In this document: positions 47,428 through 60,058 of the stretch, piece by piece
Layout of the letters: each line of letters opens with the position of its first letter
How positions within the stretch are numbered: position 1 is the stretch's first letter
NCBI GenBank assembly: GCA_903813345.2
Contig: CAIIXF020000005.1
Location: 12,651,375 to 12,715,374, forward strand
Source of the DNA: Owenia fusiformis
Lineage: Eukaryota; Annelida; Polychaeta; Sabellida; Oweniidae
Direction of reading: 5' to 3'
Length of the DNA stretch: 64,000 nt
The notes under the pieces: generated by a model
Seen by the model: the letters and a program-made list of their open reading frames with translations, nothing else
What the model was told of the DNA's origin: nothing
The model's database searches: none
Translations under genes and position numbers: made by a program

Positions 47428-50400
47428 ACAAAATAGTCTGTTGATGTATAATATGTAACAATATATAATATATTATATAGTTTGAGGTTGAGCCATCATG
47501 TTAAAATTTATATATAACTTTATGAATAACACTAGCACATGTACAAAACATGATTGCACGATTATTAGTAAACAAAATAATTATACCCTTTTATGAGACC
47601 ACGACACAATTCCAATTGTTCCTGACAACAGACAAACAGGTGAAAACAACAGGCACAAGATTATGAGAAAATATCAAAAGTTACAAAATTCCTAAAAACA
47701 ACATGAATATTTGTTAAAAACAAGTGAATATTATCTGCTGCAGAAGAACCTCCTGGTATTATTGCATCAAATGTGTAATAAATAATATACAAATTATATA
47801 ATAACTCATTAAAAATACCGATATTGCCAGCATATTCAATTACTTTGTTATCTTTATCTTAATTACAAATCATAGTAGATATGAATAAAAACAAAATAAT
47901 TATTCAATGACTAATCAATATCATTATACATATTAGTAAACAAAATAATTAGCTAGTAATATTTAAGTAACATTTGTATTCTACCAGTATTTTGAAATAA
48001 ATATTTGAATAAATATATTAAGTCCTAAGCTCGCCTATTTGGTTTTCCTTCACATGAAATCACAATATCCCAAAATCAAATACACATGGCTACAATCAAC
48101 AATGTCTCCTTAAGGAGAAACCTCTAATTTAGTTTAATTGTTCCACTGTCTCCTCCAGAAGAATGCAGGGGTACAGTGCCGTTGGATCATATTTGAAAAA
48201 AGGAGTTTTCCAGAAAATATAGGTGAAGGTATAGGTAAAGTCTACCATACAAGCTCATAATTAGTACTCAGATGTGAGCCTATTTATAATGCAATAATGC
48301 AATTACCCAGATGCGAGAAAGTAGTAACTGTTACCGTTTTCACCACCAGGTGGCTAATTTTGGGTAGATAACATGGCAGGGTATTAGAAAGCTCCTTTAA
48401 ACTTGAATATTCATCAGTTTTAGTGGTTCAATTTTCATATTACATATCTGACAGTTATACAAATTAAAATATGTCCAGTAAAAGAAAGTATTATCTGTAT
48501 TATATTAGAAAAAATATTTCACTTTTTGTGATCTTGTAACACGGGGTCTTTGGGGAATCTCCCCAATCAAGAAGTCACATTTTAAAAGAAAATTAAATTT
48601 CCAAAGCTGATTAACACTTTTTAAAACAACATTTACATACATAATTTTACATGTAGATTTCAAATATGATAATTACTTTGACTGAAATTTGAATGTTTAA
48701 TGGCATAAATCGAGATTATTTCTACTCATATCAAGTCTGTTCAGTTTAAAGCTTCACAAAATTCTAATGTTTTTCTGACTTGTATGCAGGACTGAAAGCG
48801 TGACAACCTGTACTCTCTACCCTTCACGCAACTTTTGGATACCTACGTGCAGGAATATGTTATTGCTTATGTCACCTATCATTAAGGCAGAAAACAGTCA
48901 CCTTATTAATAAAGAATTTGCCTTTACTCCTCCACAATCAGTCACCGAAACCTTATTCACACCTATTTTTATTCATACACCTTTTTGAAGTTCAAAACAT
49001 TTTTTCTAGTGCACCCAATTGTACGGGCATAAACTTTGTGGAACAAAGCTTGTTATTGCGCATTACAGATAGAGAAGTCCAATGTTCTAGAAATAATCGG
49101 GCACACATGAGCTCCCTCTATTTACAAATGAGGGAAATTGCCATAATTGAAAATAAGATGCCAAAAAGGTTATCATTATCAAAAGGTAGATACAGTCCCA
49201 GCCTAATCTGAGAGTTTCTTTCCTGAGGGCAAAGTTGTTTGGATTTTGCAGTTCTCCTGTCAAAAGTTGTGCTTTTGGAGGGTGTCAAATTCAGATCCAA
49301 ATTCTCAAAATCAACTAAAACTAGCCTTCATTAAAACACTAATTAATGAGAACGAATATACATGTGTCAGCTGCCGATATATGTAACAATAAAGTTACTT
49401 AATTTATTTACCGATGTTCATGATGATAAAAATTAGAGACACGAATCAGTAGACCACCCATTCATTATATTTGTTGTTGTTAAAATATTTTTAACCTGAA
49501 GTGAATGAAATATATGAATTCTACACAAAAATAGTTTCAAGTCAAAAGTCACACGTAGGCTTCATTTAAAAATTACTAATAGAACATGAATTTTGTTTAT
49601 CAAGTTTCCTTATTTAGCTCAATCAAGGTATAAATAGAATTAGATGTCAGATTTGTTATCTGTTATGGTTTAGAATAGCTTCACCTGATCACAAGTTCCA
49701 TCACTTTTGGTTCATTGAGCTTCTTATGTTTCTTCCGATGTCATAACACCATGGAAATAACTCCTACAGTACAGTAATGGCATACTGTAAAATATGGTAA
49801 TTTTGCTTATGTGTTTATTTTCATAAAATTCAATGAAGGTCACACTCAATTCAGGAAATACATTCGTATTTTTACCATAGATATTAGCCTAATAAATAAC
49901 ATTTTAAAATTAACAGATTCGCGATGAAGCAAAGAAATTTAGGATTCACGGAAAAAGCAAGAGCGATTTGAACAAGTTTTACCATAGTATACAGTAGCTC
50001 ATTTTGAGGAGAGAGGTAGCATTTGATAGCATTTGATATTGTTTCAATTATGTTTTTCAATTTTCTCAATACAACTCTTCACACCTACATACTTGTCACA
50101 GTTGTGAATGACGACAAAAGAGATGACAGCGTTCTATTAACAAAGCAATTATCCTCCAACGTCACAGATCGATTTATGGTACTACACCTGCACAAAAATA
50201 ATTTGAAAATTAATCTGGGAAAATATCATTTCAATATTTTAATTGAAATATTTAAATTTCTAATGATCATATCCTCACCAACCAAAATATCCATGTTTGA
50301 TAAATTGTGACAAATATTACCTTTTTTATTTGTTACAGACAATTAAAATCATGAAAATTACATAAAAATTTTCATCATGCAGATGTACCTTAATAGGGTG

Positions 50401-50673
50401 TAATTTGATCATAAAAACTCTAATTCAAATGGAAACGTCATCTATAGAGAATGGAAAACTCATGTCCAGCAACGTGAGAAAACACCTAGACATCCTTTTG
50501 CTCTTAAACCAAAACTAATAAAAAATGTCAAAAATAGGTTCCACGTAGTTGTCAGTTGATTAAATTACGCGCTATATCTACCACATGCGTCTACGGGTAA
50601 TCCAGGGGGCTTCTGACCATCAACTAATGAAACCACTTCACATTGATATCCTCGTGCTAATAACTGAAACTTT
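47428..50673. other. Intergenic, no gene seen
   Basis: AT-rich. Open frames at 48800-49211 and 50023-50310 show no recognisable domain. CACCACCAGGTGGCTAATTT near 48340 contains a palindromic CACCAGGTG. No repeat family was assigned. Confidence 0.5.
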
Positions 50674-50742
50674 GCCGAATGCCATCGTCCACAAAAAAGT
50701 TGGAGACTATAACAATATGTCACCACTTGTGGTCATGACATA
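50674..50742 (+). repeat. Interspersed repeat family A, copy 7 (3' half)
   Basis: It keeps AGTTGGAGACTATAACAATA and TGTCACCACTTGTGGTCATG ACA, the 3' hairpin. The 5' half is gone. Confidence 0.75.
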
Positions 50743-50944
50743 ATTAAAGTGGGAGTCTCTGTCAAGTCAACCTGTCTTTCTTTCAGCCCAACGGGATGAA
50801 TCTAATTCATATCACAATTTACAGGTAAACAGGTAAGACAGCTTAGGAGACAACTAATGAAGCCAATAAAATGATCTGATTAGATCTTAGAAAAACAAGA
50901 TATCCGTATCAACACCCACATCCAATCAATATCTCTAAGGAACA

Positions 50945-51062
50945 ACAAAGCATCAACATGCAAAATGTCAACACCTGCCATTTGTTACAGATCCTGAACA
51001 ACGACTGCTGAATGCCAAACACCATCAACAAAAATTTGGAGACTATAACAAAATGACATGAT
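50945..51062 (+). repeat. Interspersed repeat family A, copy 8
   Basis: GCATCAACATGCAAAATGTC then ACACCTGCCATTTGTTACAG, a short core, TTTGGAGACTATAACAAA and ATGACAT. The 3' hairpin is lost. It lies only 200 bp from copy 7, in the same orientation. Confidence 0.8.
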
Positions 51063-53197
51063 AACAAAGGTAGTACTACATCACTCCTGTTTAGCCTTCA
51101 GCATTATTTGAAATGTAACAGAACAAACGGTGAAAAACATTGCGCTTGAAATTCAAAATGGCCAACTTGTGAATTACAAAAATTGCCTAAATCATAGAGA
51201 TCTTGTTACTAGTTTGCAAGCCCATCAGATTGGATATGTACCCCCTGATCCCGATCCCATCCTGATTTTAACTCTTTCTGTCCCATGTCCCAAACTGGAC
51301 AATCTTATGAAAAACGGCCCGATATTGGGAAACCATGACATCTCTACCGTATGCCAATCAGAATGAGATTACTTCAACGTTTCAAGTATGATAAAAATGA
51401 TGAAAGAATATTGAAAAAGAAAGAAAATGATATGACTAGAACAGAAATCTCAATCATAGGTTATACTAAAATATGGGATTAATAACAAAAGCAGATATCA
51501 CATGTACATCGTGTCTCCTTTTCTTTTTATCTCATCAGCTTCTGCGAATATGACAAAAAGGAAACATTGCCTCATTATTAATAATTATCATGTTAATCTC
51601 GAGTGTATCACATGCCCATTAAACTATGGAAATATAGTCATCGAGAGTGCTACTTGTCATTTATGCATTTTTCTGAGAACAGAGAATGCAAACAGAAAAT
51701 ATAAGTCACACATTTATGATATCATCTTGATATTTGTTCATTGTCATTTAAACATATGCAAGTGAATGATCAAACAAAGGGAAACATTCAAATTGACACA
51801 TGCATGACACACCATAGTAATAACAATGTTTGCAGTTAAGCTATGCAGTTTTCTAAAGTAATTATAATCATGAAACGTTATAAGATATACGTATACCATA
51901 TTACTGACTATATCAGCTGAAATTGATTATACGAATGTCATTTCCACAAAAAAAGACAAATAAATTAAAACTAACGTACAAAATTATACAAATAGTGACA
52001 TTTCCTGTGTTATTTCCCAGAATATGACAATAGATAAAAAATATAATTTTAATAGCTAAAGCTGTCAAATTCAAATGCCACTGGGACTAAATTGGGAAAA
52101 ATGTTCACATTGATAGGCATTCTGGTTAGAGAGGTGATTGGAGATATAGCGTGATATTCATAAGATACCCCATCGAAATTAAAAAGATTCTTGTAACCAG
52201 TGGAAAAAATCATATTTTGGGCAAATTTTCACTTAACAATCAAATATGGTTTTTAAACCAAGAGATAGGATGGCCAGGATATAGGCATCTTCGTTCACCC
52301 ATATCCCGTCTATGAACGTAGTGAAGACTGAGTGTGCGAAGATGGGATAAAGGATGGTTGACAGATTTGCTACTTGACTCAAAATGAGGTTGAGAATAAC
52401 AATGGCTGCAATCGGACATTCAGAAACATTTGACAAGCACCCTTTAACTATGGAATAAAAGAATATCCTTTGATTTACTCATGATATGATTTTTATCCAT
52501 GTATGGGTATTGATATCCACACTCTAAATGGGTCAAGGTATTCTGTAAATTATGTCATTCAAGAAAAATATGATTTTTGTTATTATAATGGATGATAAAC
52601 TGTCAAATTTTCGCTACTTCAAATGAAAGTGCACCCCTTGCTAGACAAGAAAATATTCCCAGCTATGCAATCAATCTTGTTATGTGTACTATCATGACAT
52701 ACAAACAAGCTGACACTATCAATCAGATAATAACTATGCCATTTCTGACAAAATACAAATGTTTTTTCCAGCTTATATGCAGGATTCTCATAAGATTTCC
52801 AGTTAACTATCAAAAATGATTTGCAATTTGCAAATCTAAATTGTCTCATTTTTTAAAATTCTAGGTGAACCTTTGTCTGGAAGCTTTCTTAATATTGGCC
52901 GCACCTCCTAAATAAATAAGACAGTGTAAAAGGGATGGTTTGGAGATTGAATTGTTCTAAGAAAACTATGTAGATGGGAATGTTGCGGGAAGGGCATGGC
53001 ATTATTGACTGCCTACTCAGATGAAAAGCTTATGTTCTAAAATGCAATGTAGCATGGGAAAGGGTGGAATAAGCAAGGAATTTTAACAAGCATGTTGTCC
53101 TTTTTTATACATATATGACAATTTTTTTCAATATAATAATTGTTAACACTTGCCAATCAGTTTTAAGGCACAAAGTATGTAGTCTTCAATCATACTA
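51063..53197. other. Intergenic, no gene seen
   Basis: A family D remnant lies at about 52086-52152 (TTCACATTGATAGGCATTCT then GGTTAGAGAGG). A family B-like piece may lie at 53035-53105 (AAGGGTGGAATAAGCAAGGA). No exon was recognised. Confidence 0.5.
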
Positions 53198-53335
53198 CAG
53201 TAAAACCTGTCTTTGTGAACACTTCTCTCTAGTGAACACCTGTGTCTAATGAACACCTCTTCTCAGCACATTTTCCACTGACTTCTGTATAAAATCGCCT
53301 CTTTGTAGTGAACACCTGCCTATAGTGAGAATTCG
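53198..53335. mobile_element. Family D left half
   Basis: It starts CAGTAAAACCTGTCTTTGTG and repeats AGTGAACACCTG/AATGAACACCTC at about 15-bp spacing. It is truncated just before the CGCGA-type element at 53358. Confidence 0.65.
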
Positions 53336-53357
53336 CGGCCATTAAATTTTAATAAAA

Positions 53358-53691
53358 TACTGTATTCCCGGTTTATTTCGCGAGTTTTAGTTTCACGAAT
53401 TTTGAGAAATGCCAATTTCATGGCCATTAAATTTTGCGGATTTCAAAAGTTTCATTATTCCATTATTTTCTGAATCCTCAAGCTCTGTAAACTAATTTAC
53501 CCTATCTACATTAATTATACCTATCCAATCATATTTGGATAAGATTTACAATTTCTAGATCTTAGTCAATGGCATGTTGCACCTCAGCCTTTAATTGGCG
53601 AAATTCGCGACGATTAATTTTCGCGATTTAAACACAATCACGAAAAGCGCGAAATATTAAATCACACGAGAAAAATACTGGGAGTACTGTA
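53358..53691. mobile_element. MITE with TACTGTATTCCC ends and CGCGA subterminal repeats
   Basis: TACTGTATTCCCGGT on the left faces ATACTGGGAGTACTGTA on the right. TTTCGCGAG, AATTCGCGACG and TTTTCGCGATTT occur as inverted subterminal motifs. About 334 bp, no coding capacity. No clean target duplication was identified. Confidence 0.6.
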
Positions 53692-54084
53692 AGAGATTCT
53701 AGATTAAAGACAACAATTCAACAAAATACCTAAAATATGCAATCTTGTTCATATCCAAGAAATAGGTCTATTAAAAAATTACAGTTATACTTTTATGAGT
53801 TCTTGCTCGTTTACCAGTTTGATTTTCAATATGAAAACTTGATACCTTGATAACCCAAGATGTTATGCATTAAATATATTAAATAGAATTAAATTAGAAT
53901 AAAATTTGTCCATAAAAAACATCGGGATGATTTTTGATAAAATTCCTCAACATTTTGCATTAAATTTCCTCTAATTACCTTTGTTTTGTTTTTCAAATCT
54001 TTTTTTTTTCACTCTATAGAAAGACAAATTACATCATTAGATTATGACTGACACATCAATTACATTATTAATGATACATTATTA
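53692..54084. other. Intergenic, nothing recognised
   Basis: AT-rich spacer between two transposon-derived elements. Confidence 0.5.
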
Positions 54085-54332
54085 CACTGGTAGATCCAGG
54101 GGGTGGGGGGGGGCATAGGGTCTGGGCCCCTTGCCTTTTGTGGGCCCAGAAATCCACAAAACAAAAGGTCCTCAAAACATGGGTCTTTTTGGGCATAATT
54201 TGGCCTTTCTAAGCCAAACTAACAAAAGTGGGCCTTTATTTTCAAAATTTAGGCCCAATTTCTGGTTAAAGGGGCCAAAATTAGGACTCAAAATTTGGGC
54301 ACCCCCATTGTATGCTTCTGGATCCGCCAGTG
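54085..54332. mobile_element. CACTGG inverted-repeat element (family C), 248 bp
   Basis: CACTGGTAGATCCAG on the left is inverse to CTGGATCCGCCAGTG on the right with two mismatches. The interior is rich in GGGCC (TTGGGCATAATTTGGCCTTT) with a run of G near the left end. Truncated relatives lie at 25670, 58950 and 63708. No clear target duplication beyond TTA/TATA flanks. Confidence 0.7.
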
Positions 54333-55117
54333 TATAATTTGATAATCTACTTTAGATTGGAAGAATTTACATAATATCATAAATGCAGTATTGTTCTTTT
54401 CCAATGGACTCTGCATTTCAAAAATTGTCTGGAATTCTCCTGACTGCGTAACAATAAGACAAGAATCATACATAGACGTTGACCAATTATCAACAGTTGG
54501 AGAAAAACAAAATTTATTTTGTTAAGGAGAAGATATATAAAAAAAAGTCAACACTATTCACAAACAAAATCATCATTTATTTTGTCCCCTCAATGTAATT
54601 AACTTCATTCTTCTGATAGTTTGACACCATCCATGGGAATAGTCAGGGGGTGTTATGGGTGCGATCACACACCCCCTCCCCATCCCTACAAAAAAAGAAA
54701 TTTTGTAAAATTTGTTTAACAAATTATAGTTTAAAATGCTAAGATTGCACCATAAACATTTTCTGGGGGTTTTGGGGCTCATTTCACTTGCAGTTATGCA
54801 AACCCCAAAAATGCCACCCCCTTTACAATTGCTGGCTACTCACATTGTATCCCTAAGTAAGTGCCAAGTGAGTTGTGACCACAAGTCTCTTGCAGGTTAA
54901 GGATAATGCCTCAGACACAATAGATTGTTATTCCACCTTCAAACCACCTTTGATTAATTACAATAAAGACAGCACTTTAAGAGTGCAGAGTGGACAAAAG
55001 TACAGGAAAGCAATTCATCACTTAGCATAGGCAATGGTTATAGATTTAAAAGGTATGAAATTAGATTTTCTTGTTACAATAGAAAACTCAATCATATTGT
55101 CAAAACATAAATGTTTA
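54333..55117. other. Intergenic, nothing recognised
   Basis: It contains short C-rich and G-rich pieces (CACACCCCCTCCCCATCCC near 54668) but no exon or family assignment. Confidence 0.5.
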
Positions 55118-56333
55118 TGGCTAAAAATGGACCATGCATCCATTGATGGCTCAAAATGTACCATATATTCCATGGTGACTCAAAATGTACCATATATCCC
55201 TTGATGACTGAAAATGTACCATGCATCCCTTGATGGCTCAAAATGTACCATGTATACCTTCATGACTCAAAATGTACCATCCATCCCTTGATGACTCAAA
55301 ATGTACCATATATCCCTTGATGACTCAAAATGTACCATATATCCTTTGATGACTCAAAATGTACCATACATCCCTTGATGACTCAAAATGTACCATATAT
55401 TCCATGGTGACTCAAAATATACCATATATCCTTTGATGAATCAAAATGGACCATGCATCCATTGATGACTCAAAATGTACCATATATTCCATGGTGACTC
55501 AAAATATACCATATATCCTTTGATGAATCAAAATGGACCATGCATCCATTGATGACTCAAAATGTACCATATATTCCATGGTGACTCAAAATATACCATA
55601 TATCCTTTGATGACTCAAAATGTACCATACATCCCTTGATGACTCAAAATGTACCATATATTCCATGGTGACTCAAAATATACCATATATCCTTTGATGA
55701 ATCAAAATGGACCATGCATCCATTGATGGCTCAAAATGTACCATATATTCCATGGTGACTCAAAATGTACCATATATCCCTTGATGAATCAAAATGTACC
55801 ATACATCTTGATGACTCAAAATGTACCATATATTCCATGGTGACTCAAAATGTACCATACGTCCCTTGATGACTCAAAATATACCATCCATTCCTTGAAG
55901 ACTCAAAATATACCATGCATCCCTTGATGGCTCAAAATGTACCATTCATCCCTTGATGGCTCAAAATGTACCATCCATTCCTTGAAGACTCAAAATATAC
56001 CATGCATCCCTTGATGGCTCAAAATGTACCATTCATCCCTTGATGACTCAAAATATACCATCCATTCCTTGAAGACTCAAAATATACCATGCATCCCTTG
56101 ATGGCTCAAAATGTACCATTCATCCCTTGATGACTCAAAATATACCATCCATTCCTTGAAGACTCAAAATATACCATGCATCCCTTGATGGCTCAAAATG
56201 TACCATTCATCCCTTGATGGCTCAAAATATACCATCCATTCCTTGAAGACTCAAAATATACCATGCATCCCTTGATGGCTCAAAATGTACCATGCATACC
56301 TTCATGACTCAAAATGTACCATGCACACCTTGA
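55118..56333. repeat. Large minisatellite: 42 units of 29 bp with higher-order repeats
   Basis: The unit is TGACTCAAAATGTACCATAT followed by ATCCCTTGA. All 42 units are 29 bp except one of 27 (about 55799-55825). Variants recur in fixed order: at about 55410-55750 a three-unit, 87-bp block (variants with TTCCATGG, TCCTTTGA and GGACCATGC) repeats. At about 55870-56280 a different three-unit block (CCATTCCTTGA, GCATCCCTTGA, TTCATCCCTTGA) repeats. Twenty-one units contain TGACTCA. Confidence 0.95.
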
Positions 56334-57338
56334 TGGCTCGAACTATGCTTTGTAAACTTGCACAGCTAACATTGAGATCATCTCATACACATGTATATGC
56401 CATGTACCCCTCAATGATTATTGAATGGCTACTTTATTCATTGCTAATTTCATTTATTTTCTCTTTTTCAAAATTTTTAAAAATATATTACCCATAATAT
56501 ATTGTCAATGGCGTGGGCTATTCTTCAATTATATAAAAATACAAGGACATGTTAACACTGTTTTGCATATGGCGTATAAGCAAAGAATGACGCACATTAA
56601 AAAAACATATTAATAGGTCTTTTTTTAACATAAAGAGAAAATAGTTCCAGTTAAGGAGTTCATTTTGACATAAAAATTTGTAAAAGTTATTAATTGTAGA
56701 AATATCTTAACTGTTAATTGCTTAGTTTCCCAGGATTTCATTCTATTTAAATGGAGCCTTAAAAATCTTGTGACGTCAATATGACATCATTCTTTCGGCA
56801 ATAAAAGCAACGTATTTAGCCATGTACCAATACCAACCCAGGTGGCCCGTTAATGTGAAATGTCTAATTAAAAAAATATATAAATGTGTACTTTATTGAT
56901 ATTATTCTCATGTACTTTTAAATTATTGAATTTAACTTTTAACTTTTAATTTAATTTCATAAAAGAACTCTGAGAAGCTGTTAAATGATCACAAGTGAAT
57001 GACCGCATCAAAAATATAAGATTTCATTTTATTTAATTTTCTTTCTTATGATTCAATTATCCCCCACAGAATATAGAGAATAGTAAAAATTATGAAATAT
57101 AAGAAAAATATCTTATTGTTAATACAGTTAATATGTTTGTTGCATAAATATGCTGCGTTTTGAGACATGGTTAACCTCTTTAAAATGAAAAATGCATTCA
57201 TTCAGGGGTTTAAAGATATTATGGATGACCAAAATTAAGCTGATAACAATGGATCGCATGAATTTTCCCGATGGGAAAATAACACGAGAAATATTGTTTC
57301 CCAAATAAATGCATTTTTCCTTTAAGAGTTTAAATGTG
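56334..57338. other. Intergenic, nothing recognised
   Basis: AT-rich flank of the minisatellite. No exon or repeat assignment. Confidence 0.5.
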
Positions 57339-58019
57339 TCTCAAAAAACCTGCCCAAGTGAACACTAGTGTTGTCGCGATGTGCCATAATCGTACATCGA
57401 TGCATCGGCAATTTTCAGTAGTAAACATCGATGCACATCGCGATGTACATCGAGAAAAAGTCCGAGAAAAGTGCACTGAAATACCGAATGCTAATGCACT
57501 AAATACCGAACATCCGGTACATCCAGGGACTTTTAGTAAGGGTGAAATGACAGTAAAGTAATTTTTTTAGATTAATGGTTCATTTCGACTAGCTAAAACA
57601 GTTTTAAAGCGAAAGAATATCAGAAAACATTGGAAAATGAAATAAGACATGAGAAAGGTTAGCGATTTGCGTCAAAATAAGATAAGAAAGGGTGATTTTT
57701 AGCAAATTAATTTTTTTTAAAAACATCGATGTTTTGTTTCAGACATCGATGCATCGCCAGAATCAGCTTTTGCGATGTATATCGCGATGTATTGATTAAT
57801 CGCGACAACACTAGTGAACACCTCTCTCTAGTGAACACCTATCTCAAGTGAACACCTCTCTCAAGTGAACGCCTGTCTCCAGCAGACACCCTTCCACTGC
57901 ACATACTCTACTAACTACTTTATAATTTACTTTTTTCTCTGTAGCCTCTGTACAGAATACCTACCAACACTGAATGTTTTTTCTTGCCAAAAATACAATA
58001 TACACAGGTTTTATTGTAT
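57339..58019. mobile_element. Family D copy, interrupted by a hAT element
   Basis: AAAAAACCTGCCCAAGTGAA on the left and ACAGGTTTTATTGTA on the right are the family ends. After the insert, AGTGAACACCTCTCTCAAGT repeats at about 16-bp spacing. It has the same orientation as the 53198 copy. Confidence 0.65.
57371..57808. mobile_element. Nonautonomous hAT transposon, 438 bp, nested in family D
   Basis: Termini TTGTCGCGAT and ATCGCGACAA are perfect inverted repeats. CACTAGTG flanks both ends (57363-57370 and 57809-57816), a perfect 8-bp target duplication that is itself palindromic. Subterminal CGATGCATCG, CATCGATG and ATCGCGATGTA repeats occur at both ends. No transposase is present. Confidence 0.85.
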
Positions 58020-58949
58020 CTGATTTATCTAAATGAACTGTTTTCCTCTTTTAATTCAGAACTATTTTTGCCTTGAACTATTATTTGTGCTACATATACA
58101 TTGTGTTCCGGTGGTTGTGTTTTGAAATGCAATATTAAGTAAAAGATGTGAAATTAACAAGGATTAAAAGTAAATATTCCAAATCGTTTCAAAATGTCAT
58201 AAAATTAAATATTACTTTCGAAATTTAAAGAGAAATAGAGTAAAATGGCATGCTTAAAGTAAATTCGTTGAAATGATGTTTCTATGTTTACTTGTTAAAG
58301 TGTCTGTTGATGTAATATTTATGTATCATAGTTTGACAATAAAGTATGTAACTAACTAACATCAAGTGATTTTGTGAGCATTATGTGACTTTTACATTTG
58401 TAAGTACTTAATGCACACAAATAAAAGGGTTCATTCTTATGTTTACAGCATCTTTCTTAGGCTTTCTCTGAAGCATGGAGAAGGTCTGGGCTTGAGGTGT
58501 GACCTACCATGATTAAACGGGTTTAGAAAACATTACCAATAGTGCCATTAGGGTCTATTTTCGATGATAAATAACATACCTTATGTCTAGGTGTAAACAG
58601 TAAGATAATTCAATCGTCAAATAAAAGACACGTTTTTGACAACAGGTGATATTTCAGACGATGCTTATATAGAAAGTGTCAAATAAAAGACACGTTTCCT
58701 GACTCCACGTGTTATAGCTATGAGGTAAATATATAATTCTGTAATAGGAAAATCCAAATATCAAACAAAGTCCATAGACATGATTAGGATCTGATATATG
58801 CTTGACACATGCCTATTAGACTATATGTTAAAGTAAGCAAGTGTCAGTTGACAAAGCGCTTGCTAGGTTTTTAGACAGATATTCATTTCCTTCCACTCGG
58901 TTTGTCTCACTTATCGAGTGAATTTCTCAAATTTCGAGTCAATTTCCAA

Positions 58950-59095
58950 ATTTTGGCCCTTAAAAAGCCCCCAAAATTTGAAAAATTTAAGGCCAATTTT
59001 CCTGATAATTTGGCATAAAATTAAGAAACAAGGCCAAAAAGGCCCATAAATTAGGACCCAAAAAATCTTTTTAAACAATTTTTTTCTGGGCCCAC
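58950..59095. repeat. Family C (GGCCC-rich) copy without termini
   Basis: TAATTTGGCATAAAATTAAG, then AAACAAGGCCAAAAAGGCCC and ATAAATTAGGACCC. It is closely parallel to 63708-63795. Confidence 0.65.
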
Positions 59096-59789
59096 CTTAA
59101 TGGAATTAATGGCAATTTAATGGATGCATATAAAGTTTGAGTTATACAATGACTTGGTGTAGGGTAATTATAGCACACAAGTGGCTTTAACAAGTGGCTT
59201 TAACAAGTGACTTTAAGTTTCACCCCGCTAAGAAGAACTCGAGGACAATGACACATCAACAATAGGTGAGGGGTGACAAGAAGGTTAAGCCATGGGAAAC
59301 AATAGGAACTGACATCACATTGCACTTAGAGAGCCATCAATCCTGACACAATGCTTTATAGCATTTTAACAAGAGGAACACAACTTCAGGACACGTCTTA
59401 GAAATTCTTGTATCCTTAAAGATGTCACCTGAGCAAATAGTTTCTCCCTGAAAATCCTTATTTGTTTTGTACTATAAAATATTTGAACAAAATGTCTGAT
59501 TTGTGGTATTTTCATAGAATTCAGAGTCTGGACTCAAGACTGGTTTCCTTATCACCACTGATTCTTCTATTTTCCTCTCTTATTTTGTATTTTAAAACAT
59601 CCCCACCGAGATATTTTTTCGTGGTAATGCTCATAAACATGCAATGTTATTAGTGTGAAATGAGATCTCTAATTTTATTTGTTTCCTTACTTAAAAGGAC
59701 AGTAATTACAACCAATTAAATGATAATTACAGAATTATTCATTGGACCATGTTAATAAACTCAAGAGAAAACAATTAAATCTTTTTCTA

Positions 59790-59795
59790 TTTATT
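59790..59795 (-). terminator. Possible polyadenylation signal for DCPS
   Basis: AATAAA on the minus strand lies about 265 nt past the TAG at 60059. Its position is consistent with the exon at 60059-60340 being terminal. AATAAA is common by chance in AT-rich DNA. Confidence 0.35.
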
Positions 59796-60058
59796 GTAAG
59801 TTGTGTATGCATCTTGTCATGGATTTACAGAACTTGTTTTGATCATTCATTAGTGGTGACCCTAATTTGAACTCATGATTCTATATATATAATCTCAATC
59901 CAGAACCTCAAGAATCCTGTCACTAGCTTCTGACATGACATTAAGATATTAATTAAGCTATTAATCTTATATAAGAATGATATGATGGTATTTTCTCACA
60001 GTGAAATAATACTCTGTTTCCATAGTAACTTGCATTTGATGCTTATCTATCTCCAATC

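Larger units (their letters stand above)
58020..60058. other. Region downstream of DCPS, no other gene seen
   Basis: TCAAATAAAAGACACGTTT is duplicated at about 58617 and 58678. A family C piece lies at 58950-59095, and a 13-bp unit CAAGTGGCTTTAA repeats three times at 59178-59216. A family B-like stretch may lie at 59500-59610. The part nearest 60058 is probably the DCPS 3'UTR. Confidence 0.5.

Noticed and set aside
55118-56333. CRISPR array
   Set aside because: The units are contiguous 29-bp tandem repeats without unique spacers, in an animal genome.
57334-57561. 75-codon open frame with MHRQFSVVNIDAHRDVHREK
   Set aside because: It lies across the left end of a hAT element; the pattern comes from CGATG-type subterminal repeats.
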